NCBI RefSeq assembly: GCF_035046485.1
Contig: NC_085137.1
Span: 7,975,977 to 8,039,976, forward strand
Direction: 5' to 3'
DNA from: Aedes albopictus
Taxonomy: Eukaryota > Arthropoda > Insecta > Diptera > Culicidae
DNA length: 64,000 nt
Shown here piece by piece: positions 10,545-21,217 of the stretch. The notes below the pieces were generated by a model. The model did no database searches. It was given only the letters and a program-made list of their open reading frames with translations, and was not told where the DNA came from. How positions within the stretch are numbered: the stretch's first letter is position 1; every line of letters begins with the position of its first letter. The position numbers and the translations under genes are program-made.

Positions 10545-10740
10545 CGATCTCTAAGATTTGAACTGGGTATCAAGGATGGCAAGAGAGATCTCTGGTAGAA
10601 GTTTGAGCCTAGTCGGGAAGAAATAGCGACCAGTAGAGAAGAATTCAGCATAATTTCAAGAAAACGTGTACAAAATAATGTGAAATTTTTTTCACTTGAA
10701 AAAGTCTTGTAAAAAAGATTGTTGTGTAAAAATTCAGGCA
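10545..10740 (+). mobile_element. degraded second copy of the 7538-7820 MITE
   Basis: GGTATCAAGGATGGCAAGAG and GAGATCTCTGGTAGAAGTTT match the core of the 7538-7820 element in the same orientation, followed by TGTAAAAAAG-type remnants. The left end is missing. Confidence 0.65.
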
Positions 10741-10839
10741 AAGAATGCCCTAAATTGTTTAAGTTCTCGAAAAACACTTGATGTGGCAGGCCAAGTTCCT
10801 GTTGGTGCTTAGAGCAGTAAAGAAGAAGAATAATAATAA

Positions 10840-10935
10840 GAAGAAGAAGAAATGAGAAGAAGGATCTTCAGAAGGAAGTTCTTGGAGGAATACTCAGATG
10901 GGCATCCTGGAGCAATCCCTGGAAGGGACATCAAT
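10840..10935 (-). repeat. array A, reverse arm remnant
   Basis: AGAAGAAGGATCTTCAGAAG, TTCTTGGAGGAATACTC and CTGGAGCAATCCCTGG read as the reverse complement of the units at 9310-10330. Confidence 0.5.
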
Positions 10936-11162
10936 CAACTTTTGTTACACTTGTAAAATGATTGAACCATTTTACAAAGCGACAAAATTGTTGATGATGA
11001 TATTGATATCCACGTGATACGCCCTGCCACCTCCTGTCAGATTTTCATTAATGAAATTGGCTCGGTTTTTGTATTGGACTATTCGTTTAATTTTTCTCAT
11101 TTTCAAATAAGAAGTAAAATTATGCTTGAGAGAAAGCATGAATTAACATTATTTCAGTGATA

Positions 11163-11222
11163 AATTTTGAAAACGACGTATAATCAATGCTACACCATTG
11201 ATTTTACGTCGTTTTCAAAATT
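11163..11222. repeat. hairpin, 27-bp arms, 6-base loop
   Basis: Arms at 11163-11189 and 11196-11222 pair with a single mismatch around the loop CTACAC (core TTTTGAAAACGACGTA). Short enough to fold as a stable RNA hairpin if transcribed. Confidence 0.9.
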
Positions 11223-11509
11223 TGTTACTGATTTATAGCTGATTTTGAAATGTGTTGAAAGCTACTGTGGCGTATACGTCTTCTATGTCATCATTGGTAG
11301 TTGTTTCAAATTTATTCATTGCATTCATGCATTGCCTCAAGATTAGTGTTAAGCTTTAAATAACTCGTGTTCGAGGGAACAAATTTGACAAAAATTTTAG
11401 TGTTGACAAAAACGGAATGAAATGTTGACGAAATCGGATAGTGACAAAAACGGATAGTGATAAAAACGGATAGTGACAAAAACGGAACATACCTGTATAT
11501 GCTTTGTTA

Positions 11510-12215
11510 GTCATTAGGCAAAACAGGCCATTAGGCCGAAAAGGTAAAAAAATTCATTAGGCCGAAAAGGACATTAGGGCCGAATAATTCAGGTATCGAA
11601 CAAGGTCATTTTGCCGAGACCCGGCCAAAATACCATTTCGGCCTAGAGACCTTTGCGGCCTAGAGACCTTTTCGGCCTAAAGACATTTTCGGCCTAAAGA
11701 CCTTTTCGGCCTAAAGACCTTTTCGGCCTAAAGACCTTTTCGGCCTAAATACCTTTTCGGCCTAAAGACCTTTTCGGCCTAAAGACCTTTTCGGCCTAAA
11801 GACCTTTTCGGCCTAAAGACCTTTTCGGCCTAAAGACATTTTCGGCCTAAAGACCTTTTCGGTCTAAAGACCTTTTCGGCCTAAAGACCTTTTCGGCCTA
11901 AAGACCTTTTCGGCCTAAAGACCTTTTCGGCCTAAAGACCTTTTCGGCCTAAAGACCTTTTCGGCCTAAAGACCTTTTCGGCCTAAAGACCTTTTCGGCC
12001 TAAAGACATTTTTGGCCTAAAGACTATGTCGACTTCATGACCTTTTCGGCCTAATGACCAATCCGGTATAATGACGTTTTTGGCCTAATGACTTATATTC
12101 GGCCATATAAATATGTACTTGTAACAATATTTTGCGGTCACACGACGTTTTATCCGACCAAACGATATATCGGCTGGCGACCTTTTCGCCCTTTCGGCCC
12201 CAATGACCTTTTCGA
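11510..12215 (+). repeat. 17-bp tandem array GGCCTAAAGACCTTTTC
   Basis: About 25 units between roughly 11625 and 12020, most of them identical (CCTTTTCGGCCTAAAGA), with single-base variants such as ACATTTTC. On both edges the units decay to related forms (CATTAGGCCGAAAAGG at 11530-11580, in reverse orientation; GGCCTAATGACC-type at 12020-12210). No unique spacers separate the units, so it is a minisatellite and not a CRISPR array. Open frames through it mean nothing. Confidence 0.95.
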
Positions 12216-12399
12216 CCTTATAACGATGGTGTAGTGTCCGAGCCGAGCCAAAAACTATTTAAGTAAAAAAATAAATCCATTTTCTTAATGAATACATTTA
12301 AGCATTCCCAGCTTATTTCTTCAATGGAGGTTTGATTGTACGACATCCAGTGGCCCAATGAAGAATTCTTCGTTTGATGGAAAGTTCCCTCTGACTGGA

Positions 12400-12725
12400 G
12401 TAATTCACTTACTAATGCACTCACTTACTTCTACGGAACAGATCTCACATACCCATAAACCAACAAACTCACTTACTCACTATGTCACTCAATGACTCAC
12501 TAACTCATTTACTTACTATCCCACACACACTCATCAATTTAACAATGCTCTTACCAACACATTAAAAATAACGGGACAAGTCCCTGTGAGCTGTAACTTT
12601 CCTAATTCGTAACTGACTCACTCACCAACTCATTTAATCTTGGAGCACCTCACATTCACCCTCTCACCAGTTCACTAATCAACTTCTTATTCACCAACTC
12701 ACTCACCTAGTTCCTACTTACCCGG
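12400..12725 (+). repeat. degenerate ACTCACTTACTCACC repeat
   Basis: CACTCACTTACT, ACTCACTAACTCATTTACTT and CACTCACCAACTCATTTA-type units recur irregularly. In reverse they read GTGAGTAAGTGAGT, similar in spirit to the GTGAGCAGTGAAGAG arrays at 23.5-25.7 kb but not clearly the same unit. Confidence 0.55.
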
Positions 12726-12739
12726 TTATCAAGAAAGTG

Positions 12740-12840
12740 TTAAAATGTGAAGCCACTCTAATGTTGTCTTTCGGCTCCGTTTTGCCTCGAGACATTTGAG
12801 CCTTATACATGAGAGTCTTATAATATTATAAGAGAAACTA
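12740..12840 (+). mobile_element. 3'-end remnant of an I/LOA-type retrotransposon
   Basis: TTCGGCTCCGTTTTGCCTCG followed by ACATTTGAGCCTTATAC matches the tail of the I/LOA-type element at 23347-23390 (TTCGGCTCCGTTATGCCTGT, then GCATGAGCCTTAAATAAA). Only the last part of the 3' untranslated region survives. Confidence 0.55.
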
Positions 12841-12849
12841 ACATTGTTT

Positions 12850-13335
12850 GTTATTTAAAAAAAAAATATAACAAAAACGTAGAGAACAGACCACATAGAG
12901 CGTGAAAAGAGACGACTAATTCTCGTGGGACTGATATGCGTAGAAATTTCGCCAACAGGACCACATTTCTAGGCATAACAGTCCAACTAATCATTTTTTT
13001 GCTAAAAACACTATATTTATGAAAATATTTAATTGGAAATACTTGAGGCATGAAAATATAAGCGATTTCTAACGATACTATGAAAACTTAAATCCAATTT
13101 GTTGCACCATTTGGCCAAAAAACAAGAAAAACTTGTTTGTTAATCGCGATTTTCTCAGTTTCAAGTTTTTCAACATGGGACAACTATGCGTAGAACGGCA
13201 GACAACAGTAGAAACAAAATGATACAGAAGAAAAAACGCAACAAACACGGTGCAAAGGGCAGGCCACATACCAACAACTGATACCAACAACATCAATAAA
13301 ATAAACAATAAAATATATAGATAGCACATAATGGC
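12850..13335 (+). other. A-rich decayed sequence, left of the SINE
   Basis: No gene recognised. Base composition (A-rich top strand) matches 14063-14900, and the sequence at its right edge is duplicated on the far side of the SINE, so it was continuous with that block. It may be part of the same decayed retrotransposon. Confidence 0.4.
13318..13335 (+). repeat. SINE target-site duplication, left copy
   Basis: TAGATAGCACATAATGGC, repeated exactly at 14045-14062. Confidence 0.9.
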
Positions 13336-14044
13336 GATCAACGATCAAACGATTAAATCTGACTATACATGTCAATGGTTGCTACTCCGTTATTGATCTG
13401 AGCTGGTACCAATTGCACTGAGATCCAAATGAATAAGGGCTGGGACACTCCACTTATTCTCAAAGTACAATTCTAGCAGCTCATACATTTTGGATCAATA
13501 CCGGTGCCGGCCACGTCCTTATAGTCAGTTGGGAAGGGAAAGGAATGTTAGAGTGTGCTGGTTGTTGCTACTAAAGACCGAGATCACCTCTGCATCCCCA
13601 CAACCAGCACGAACTGGGGTATTTGTTAGACGGAAAGGATGGGAGATCTGGGAGTCACCGTTGGGTCGGTGATGCGATCCATGGATAGGGGGTTATTTAT
13701 AGTGTTCGTAAGGTGATAGATTGTGTGGTGAATGAGGTGAATAAGGTCAAGCGGCACAGCACGCTTTGGTTGCATAACTTGTAGGCGTTATATACACTGT
13801 GCTGTGAGTGGAAGTTGGAAGGGAGGCAAACGACTTTTTTCAAATTCGTTTCTGGTTCTAGCGATGGCTATGAACATATGAATATACATGAGTTGTATAT
13901 GTAGAGAAGTGAGAGAGAGAGAAAGAGAGAAAGTGGATAGAAAGATAAAAAGTAGGATGAAAAGGAACGGGCCAGGGATTGAACCTATGACCTTCTGCAT
14001 ACGAATCAGAAGCGGTAGCCACTAGACCACCAAGCCCGTCATAA
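13336..14044 (-). mobile_element. tRNA-headed SINE, full copy with 18-bp target duplication
   Basis: On the minus strand it starts with GGGCTTGGTGGTCTAGTGGC (tRNA A-box-like) and, at tRNA spacing, GGTCATAGGTTCAATCCC (B box), an internal Pol III promoter head. A body of over 600 bp follows with no open frame and ends GTTTGATCGTTGATC. TAGATAGCACATAATGGC flanks it exactly on both sides, showing insertion by retrotransposition. A second copy on the plus strand is at 33229-33786; this copy carries an extra block of about 130 bp (13655-13785). Feilai-type mosquito SINEs are tRNA-related, but I cannot assign it to a named family. Confidence 0.8.
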
Positions 14045-14062
14045 TAGATAGCACATAATGGC
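14045..14062 (+). repeat. SINE target-site duplication, right copy
   Basis: TAGATAGCACATAATGGC, identical to 13318-13335. Confidence 0.9.
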
Positions 14063-14900
14063 AGGCAAAAACCAATCCAAAAAGGGAGTAGCTGTAAATA
14101 AATCCATACCACATAAACAAATTTGTATAGAGTCTAGAATGCAGAAAGTAGCATACAGCATACTAGGAAAGGCAACAACACATACACAGACCAACATTCA
14201 CCCAAGAAGAAACCCATGGAAACTCCAAAGCGGATAAATGGGGAACAGCAGTCCAAGATATAATCCAACGAGATGGACCGCTTCCTCAACGAAAAACTAT
14301 TAAAACATACAAAAAGACTGCAGGGGTAGTGACAATCCCTAATAATAAACCTAAAAAGAAACAACCAAAACAAAATGAAATTAAAGTAAAATAGAACCAC
14401 AGGCAAACAAAAAGGAAAGCATTCCACAGTATTAATCATGAACATCGCACCAGATGGAAAATACACAAACAACTAACAGAAGAAACAACAAGCACAACAA
14501 ATGCGAGCAAACCCGAGACCACATCACCAAAAAGACTGGTGGGACAAACAGGTAGCTAAATGCATAAGAAAAAGAGAAAGCATTACGCTAGTTCAAAAGA
14601 TACACCCACAATTGCAAGGGTAAAGATAGACCATACTCAACTACCATATGAAAACCCCCCACAATGAAGACCAACCAAGATGCCAATACTGTAAAGACAT
14701 ACCCACAGCAGACCATATAACAAGGAGCTGCACAGGATATAATTAAATAAAACACAATATATTACAGGACTAGATATACATAACAACACAGAGACGAACG
14801 TCAGAAACCTCCTTGAATTCCTCAAGGAAACGGAACCACTAACCAAAAGATAAATCAAACACCCGAAGATCAAAAACAAATACACAATCAAAGACAAGGG
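14063..14900 (+). pseudogene. A-rich decayed non-LTR ORF2 end (RNase H plus zinc motif)
   Basis: Broken plus-strand frames contain HGNSKADKWGTAVQDIIQRD (near 14215), resembling the last RNase H motif GN-KAD, and further on PRCQYCKDIPTADHITRSC (near 14670), a C-X2-C-X8-H-X4-C pattern like the zinc motif that closes ORF2 of many non-LTR elements, then RNLLEFLKETEPLTKR. Multiple stops and frameshifts, and an excess of A on the coding strand. It most resembles I-group elements with RNase H; the clade is inference. Confidence 0.5.
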
Positions 14901-16530
14901 TTTTTAGTGCATAAACCGAGGCTATTTCCAAGCCAAAAATGGATAGTGCAACTTTTTCCCTAAAGGAAAATTAAAGAAGACTGAACAAACAATAGCATAT
15001 TTGCCATAAAACGATACCCAGAACAAATCAAGGTTTTTTCGCTCTCTCAAGCCGCTCCTAGAATAAGCCTTGTAAGGGTTTTGGAGGCAAACACACACTC
15101 CAAGGTGTGGGCGGTACGTGAGCAACGGCCGCTAGCTAAATGAGCAAGGGAAATTCATACATATTCGGCCTACCGATCGAATGAAAGCATCTAAGAATTG
15201 TGAACAATATACGGCAGTGGTCTACGACCACCGCACCGGGGTGATAACCGAACTGAGACTTTGGAAAACCTCGTTATTCTCTTACCAACTCCAACTATCC
15301 AAGATTAAGCTTGATATTTTTTCAAAGATTCCACCATCTTTGGGAGATTCTTTTAAAAATATATATATTTTTTTTATTACTTTATTATAGAGATTTTCAG
15401 CCCTAGGCTGGTTCATCCCAAGCAACAATTTTAATTTTATCAAAGTTTTTTAGCGATTCAAAAATCCTTAACATAAAACCATTGATGCCGACTTGAAAAT
15501 GCTCTCGAGTTCTTGTATGCCTCAATAAGCCCACGTTCTGGCTAGTTGGCCCAGTCTTATTAGGGTCTACAGGACTTCGTATGCAAACCGGCTTAGGATT
15601 TCGGGTTGTATCATAGTTTTATCAATCTTCTAAATAAAACCATCTTCTGACTTGTCAAATAATTGTTTTGATTATTTTTCACTCTCAATGTTCGATCGTC
15701 AGAATAAATTATGCTTGGTTGTTTATCCAACCATCAATTGGAAAGATGCAGATATAGAATTCGGATTTGTTTTCCTATTAAATACGTGTCAGGAAACATG
15801 CCGCGGAAAATTTGTGGTGAATATGACTGTGATAATGACAAAAACTAAGTGCGCCACACAAACAATGCATAATTTGGAAGTTAAATGCATTTAATTTACT
15901 CGGTGGAATTGGATGCAAAAAAGGTTTTATTCAACACAGCGGAGTTTAAAAGACATTATGTAATTTTTCTGACAAAAGAAAATGACGGAAACGTGTTGTA
16001 TGGTTTAGTTTGATCTTAAGCTGTACGTGAAATCATAAAATTGAGTAATATTTTTTCTGTATTTACATGAATTTTCCCGGCTAGGCGACATATTTTTCTG
16101 ATAAAACTCTGTGTTCCTGATGATTCCTCCAATAGGGCTAACCCTCCTGAGGTAGTCATAACTGAGCTCATGATAGAACTAGCGGTTTTATCTAAGCATT
16201 TTTTTGGTTTATGTTACGGCCATGAAATCTTTTGTTGGTTTTATGCATTGCCTCACAGTTTTGTGTATTTGTTTACAAAAAAAATCTCTCCGACAACAAC
16301 CGCAAATGCAAGTTTTATTGAAATGGTATATAATAAGTGATAAAACCAATTCATGTCTACTTGCAAGGCTTTAATTAAAGATGTTTATAGCAGAAGTTAT
16401 ATGATAGTTTTATGGAACGCCAAAGGTTCAAAGTAAAAAACTACCACATAAAACTTATTTAGAACTACTAGCTTTTTGACATGCTCGTATAAAACCAGGA
16501 TAAAACATGAATAAACCTTCAAGGCATGCT
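14900..16530. other. no gene recognised; one recurrent 45-bp motif
   Basis: AT-rich sequence. At 15368-15420 TTTATTATAGAGATTTTCAG, then CCCTAGGCTGGTTCATC, is a motif that also occurs at 30953-30997 and, reversed, at 45118-45160. The 80-aa frame at 15652-15894 shows no recognisable family. Confidence 0.5.
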
Positions 16531-16539
16531 GATTGTTAC

Positions 16540-16745
16540 TTGGGATCTCTTCTTAAAAATATTTCTATTGGTTTCTCTTGCGATTCCCGAGAATTCTCTC
16601 AGCATTCCTGAAGGGGTTTTTTTTCCGAGATTTCTTCAAAAATTCTTTCCAGGAATCCTAAATTTATCTAAGGATTGTTTTTTCCATAAAAACATCATGG
16701 AAGATATCAAAAAAAAATTTAATATTTCCAGGATGCTTTTCAATA
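16540..16745 (+). repeat. short 12-bp-type degenerate repeat patch
   Basis: TTCCCGAGAATTCTCTCAGC, TTCTTCAAAAATTCTTTCCA and related units match the 12-bp family in forward orientation. The 98-aa frame running through it is not credible as a gene. Confidence 0.45.
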
Positions 16746-16769
16746 CTGGCTGTGCAAGCATAAAAGCCC

Positions 16770-17125
16770 CGTTTGTCTGTCCGGTGACTAGCCAACCAGA
16801 CGCAGCACAAAAAATAAAATGACACTTTAATTCTTTTTTACTATTAGATTTTTACTATCAGATGCAGAGAACAACACCAGTGACAACCTTAGACAACCAG
16901 ACACAGCATTTAACTTGGCATTTGATGAACAAAATCACAGACAACAGACGTTGAAAATTTTGAATACTTTTAAAATATTTGACACTTCAATTCTTTTTTA
17001 CTATCACATGCAGAGAACAAAACTATTTTTTTAATGCAGAAAAGAATCTGTCACTATCAGACAACCGAATACAGCAGTTGCTAGAAATAACACGGATAGC
17101 CCTGTTTGTCTGTCCGGTGACTTCA
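16770..17125 (+). repeat. diverged tandem duplication
   Basis: GACACTTTAATTCTTTTTTA (16822) recurs as GACACTTCAATTCTTTTTTA (16981), each followed by a CAGATGCAGAGAACA / CACATGCAGAGAACA block. GTTTGTCTGTCCGGTGACT occurs at both outer edges (16770 and 17103). Two diverged units of about 160 bp. Confidence 0.6.
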
Positions 17126-17224
17126 CCGAAGTTTTTCAGATGTCAATATATCTGCATTGAATTCACCAAATAAAAAACAACTCTATTCGAAACGTAGAAA
17201 AAATTAATGCTTTTTTATTTAAAA

Positions 17225-17485
17225 CTAGCAGTCCCGACAAACGTCATTCTGCCTGGCTACTGTGTTTTTTGACATACAGCTCTACATAAAAATGGCACGC
17301 AAAATGTAATTTCAAACTTTCTCGTTTTCGGTGCGTTCCTGGTCGATTTTCCCAAATATTTTTTCGTACGAACACGTCGGAGCCCTGTATGTATGTAACT
17401 CTGAAATAATGGTGTAGATCCGTTGGCCCGTTCCCGAGCCTATACATGACATACAAACACCATTCCATTTTTATTTATATAGATC
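17225..17485 (+). mobile_element. dispersed repeat fragment, family not identified
   Basis: Begins ACTAGCAGTCCCGACAAACG and ends CCATTTTTATTTATATAGAT, a start/end pair that looks like transposon termini seen in other insects (memory only). Contains GATCCGTTGGCCCGTTCCCGAG. No coding evidence. Confidence 0.35.
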
Positions 17486-18890
17486 TACAAGCGTGAATAA
17501 CACATGAACCGTTTATAATAAAAAGAAAAAAAAAAACACTTGCCACGGGCGCTACTGCGTCCACAAATAAACTAGTAGAATATAATAGAATAGTGCTATG
17601 TATATCTTGGGACTATTAGAACACAAAATTGTAGATATGTGCTTATGATTAGAGGAAGAGCAGAAAAAAGTGTAAAATAAGAAGAATAACATACACATTA
17701 TTATAAACTAACAATTGGATAAAAGCTTCGTTCTCGGTTATCAAAATTATCAACCTGTCATACCAAAGAAATCTTCCGAATCGATAGTCCGAGAGCACAG
17801 TAAGCTTGCTTGTCGATATCCCGTCAAAAGTGCATGGACGAACCCTGAAGGAAAATCGTCCCTTCAGACGGATAAGCCAACCGAGGAAAAGTTTCTCCGT
17901 AACAATCTATTTCCGTCACATGGATATGCCTCTAGCTCGTGAAGGCAGCGATTCATTCGAACCATTGCGGCTTGAATGAAGTGGAAAAGGACTTTCTGAT
18001 CCTCTTTCCCTGACGACGATGGGGATTGACGCTCGTAATGAAACGGGGATGCACTTTCAGGCTAGACACTGTCGCGTAGAATCATATCAGGTCACGTGCG
18101 CATCATTAACTCTTCCCTGTGGAATTTGCTGTACACAGTTTGGTGAATAAAATTGTTTTTCTTTCTGTATATTTTAACATTTTTCAGAGCAGAAAATACT
18201 TACGTCCGATAGGTTGGGTGCACTGTAAACCCAACAGCTTCAGCATTTAGATTCTTGTTAACTTTCTATTTGTAGTGGTGTAATAATCGAAAAATCGTCA
18301 ACGCATCGACCATTACCTGAACGGATCCAACATCTAAGAGAAAACATTGTTGCAGACTGTTGCAGCCCTAATTGATGACGCAAAAGAGCACTCAACATTA
18401 AGCAGAAGAATTGTTGCACACTCGACTCAAGGGCGCTCGATGCTAAAAAGCAAGAGCTTGTGCAGTCTTTCTACAATACCAGGTGCACTGAAGGACTCCA
18501 CGTCGTCGCATGACGCGATAATGAACGAACCAGAATCGGCGGCTGCCGTCTGATAAATTGTTGCTAATTTCGTTTCAAATGCTCTTACCAGCGAAAGTGC
18601 ACGCTCTTATTCGTTTGAATTGCACTGATAAGGGGCCAGCTGTTGTGTTTTAAATTAGAATGCATTTAGTTAATCCGGAAACTGGAGCTATGCAGTGGAA
18701 TTTTGGTTCTTCGGGCTCTGAAATAGTCAAAATGGGTCGTGTAAATGACAGGACAAGTGTAGATACTTAAAAAATGTGGAATAAAAAGAAACAATTATGT
18801 AACAGGAGGATCTTCTGCTGAGAAGCTGGTAATGAAAGGACACAAAATGTTGAATAATTGACAATTGAGAATGAGAATGATAAATTTGTG
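17486..18890. other. no gene recognised
   Basis: Mixed-composition sequence with short frames (17715-17942, 18347-18553) that show no family motif. Less repetitive than its surroundings; it could hold regulatory or intronic sequence, but nothing supports a call. Confidence 0.45.
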
Positions 18891-18892
18891 AC

Positions 18893-18975
18893 AAAAAATC
18901 GCGTTCTAATGGGATTCAAGCCCAACGACTCCGTATTCGCTAGTCGGCGCTTCAACCAGTTAAGTCACAGCACAG
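18893..18975 (-). other. tRNA-derived sequence, type 1
   Basis: The minus strand reads GACTTAACTGGTTGAAGCGC, CTAGCGAATACGGAGTCGTT and GGGCTTGAATCCC, the last a B-box-like segment. The middle matches 60950-61023 (GAAGCGTCCGTCTAGCGAAT, GGAGTCGTGAGTTCGAGTCCC). Acceptor-stem pairing is poor, so it is a SINE head or tRNA pseudogene and not a working tRNA gene. Confidence 0.5.
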
Positions 18976-20028
18976 GTTGAAAATCTTGGTAATAGAAAGC
19001 AAAACTGACCCTAAGCCCATGTTACTGATCTGATTGAGGTCAGATTACAAAACCCTGATATTAATATATGTAGCATTCCAACTGCCACAACCATATTTTT
19101 TCATGTTAATGCGGATTCTCAAGTTGCAGTGAATACATTGACTGTTATTCAGCATGAATTGTCATCTCTCAATTAGTGAATCGATGTTCATTACAATCTG
19201 TTTTTCTGAATCAAGCCTGGATCAATAACGACCCTTTTATTTACATCCCACCAACAGCTTAAAGTATTAAATCCTAGCAAATACATTGACGATCCAAGCT
19301 CTGCTGATGAGCCCGATAATCACACTGTTGTCGATGCAAACAATAGGGGTTAGGTTCATCCTCGGCCAGCCAGCGCCTCTTCTGCCTTTTCCGTCCAGGC
19401 GAACCAGAGCACCTAAACTCAATTGAGCGTTCGGGTAATTCAATAAAGTTAATTTTCTGAAACAAAGCATCACCCTCCCCTCACCAACGAACGGTTGCCC
19501 TTCATCCCACTACTGTACTGTGGACGTTGGCTTGCTGATCCTGCTTGCTAATCTCTCCTTGCCAAGATGCAGCTCCTTGACCGATGCGATGCACCGAGAC
19601 AAATTTTCGTTATAATTCTCATGGATTCTTCTTTGGAAGCACATGATTCAAACTGAATAACGAACATTTAAAATATTTATCGTGAATCTATAATCGAAAG
19701 ATTTCAAATAAAATTAAAAATAAAACAACTTTGTGAGTGTACACTGTTAGCTCAAACCGTTGTTGGGCAAGATACACCAATGTGAAAAGATAATTTGCAA
19801 CATCTTCTCTGTTGGAATGCCTCTGTCGAACCATCACGGTAACCAAATGCCTACGAATGCACTTTTCACAGACCAGCAAACCTATCTAGGAATCACTGTC
19901 CGAAGAAAGGGGTGATGAGAATAAGCTTATTGCCTGTGGCTCGTTCATTTGAATGGCTCTTCAGTGCAATACTTGAAGCAACACGACAGCAGCATTCCAT
20001 TTTTTCTCATTTTATATATTAGTGATTA
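18976..20028. other. no gene recognised
   Basis: Unique-looking sequence; overlapping 60-70-residue frames at 19267-19473 and 19688-19879 have no recognisable motif. Confidence 0.45.
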
Positions 20029-20036
20029 TTGTATAT
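20029..20036 (+). repeat. target duplication of foldback MITE copy 1, left
   Basis: TTGTATAT, repeated at 20833-20840. Confidence 0.9.
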
Positions 20037-20832
20037 TAGTATGGGACACGCATGTATGGAAAAAATAAATCCTCGCTCCAGTCGACTTTTTAGATCCCAT
20101 TTAGGTCCCATATGAACTGTACAAAATTTCAGCGCAATCCGTGAAACTATAATTTAGCGCAAGCGGTTCAAAGTTTTCATAGGATTTACTGTGGGAAAAG
20201 TTACACTTTCAAACAAAAAAATCCTAGAGGTCACTCTTTGTTTCCTTAATGCAAATCGATCAATGCTTCTTGTAGAAAAATCATTTATGAAACTTTCCTT
20301 CGAAGACCGCAAAACGATTGGATGCTTGTGGAAAAAGTTATTGATTTATTACCGATTGGTGATCCAACGAACGGCTTTTTGTTTTGTTTTATCAGCAGCA
20401 CTGTAGCTGCTGCCTTGGCTGCTGCTGTTTCTGGGGGTGGTGATGCCTCCCGCCATCCCATGCAACAACGGCAGCAGCAGTGCTGCTGATAAAACAAAAC
20501 AAAAAGCCGTTCGTTGGATCACCAATCGGTAATAAATCAATAACTTTTTCCACAAGCATCCAATCGTTTTGTGGTCTTCGAAAGAAAGTGTTATAAATGA
20601 TTTTTCTACAAGAAGCATTGATCGATTTGAATTAAGGAGACCACGGACGACCTCTGGGATTTTTTATCTGAAAGTGTAACTTTTCCCATAGTAAATCCTA
20701 TGAAAACTTTGAACTGCTTGCGCTAAATTATAGTTTCACCGATTGCGCTGAAATTTTGCACAGTTCATATGGGACCTAAATGGAATCAAAAAAAGTCGAC
20801 TGGAGCGAGAATTTGATGTTTGTCCCATACTA
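20037..20832 (-). mobile_element. foldback MITE (TAGTATGGGACA ends), copy 1, hAT-like
   Basis: Perfect terminal inverted repeat TAGTATGGGACA / TGTCCCATACTA; each arm is about 370 bp and ends inward in CAGCAG/CTGCTG-rich sequence around a GGGGGTGGTGATGCCTCCCG loop. The 8-bp duplication TTGTATAT on both sides fits a hAT-type mobiliser. Copy 2 at 57649-58443 has the loop in the opposite sense; strands are assigned from the loop only. The matching open frames on the two strands are products of the symmetry. Confidence 0.92.
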
Positions 20833-20840
20833 TTGTATAT
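20833..20840 (+). repeat. target duplication of foldback MITE copy 1, right
   Basis: TTGTATAT. Confidence 0.9.
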
Positions 20841-21208
20841 ATTAGTATTTTTTCCACCAATTCATCATCACTGTAAACTGCTCTGGTCAATCAAGGAGTA
20901 GCAACTACAAATTATGCGGTCATTCATGCATTTCTCATGCTCAACTCCAAGGTCCAAAAAAAATCAAACAACTCTAAAGCCAGCTAGTGAATTAACCTTA
21001 AATCAGCTAGTTCGTAATCGAATCGTATTGATGTTCTGATTAACTTTACCGAAGATAAAATGTTTCTATATAGCCTAATTTTCAAGTTATAGAAGTTTAT
21101 AGTTTCCTGAACTCACGTAGCGGATAAATTCAGAATCAACTAGATCATTATGATGCCCGGACCAGATTAGCCGAAGGCTCCTCGTTCAACTCAAGAAAGG
21201 TTTCAGCC
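20841..21208. other. no gene recognised
   Basis: Sequence between the MITE and the retrotransposon; nothing seen. Confidence 0.5.
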
Positions 21209-21217
21209 AAGATTTCA

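Larger units (their letters stand above)
8718..11495. mobile_element. large TA-flanked element with GATAAAAACGGA termini
   Basis: The left end CAGGTATGTTCCGTTTTTAT (from 8718) and the right end, in reverse CAGGTATGTTCCGTTTTTGT (to 11495), are inverted copies with TA directly outside each (8716-8717, 11496-11497). Just inside, AAAAACGGA occurs repeatedly in inverted sense (8746-8795 and 11405-11488). TA target plus CAG ends suggest a non-autonomous Tc1/mariner-type element. The interior has no transposase; it holds an RTE fragment, a small MITE, degenerate 12-bp repeats, a MITE relic and a hairpin, which probably came in later. Confidence 0.65.

Noticed and set aside
11625..12020. Possible CRISPR-like array
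   Set aside because: Units are 17 bp with no unique spacers; it is a minisatellite in a eukaryotic genome.
13078..13341. 87-residue hydrophobic frame resembling a membrane peptide
   Set aside because: Read from AT-rich decayed sequence on the antisense of an A-rich retrotransposon relic; composition alone explains it.
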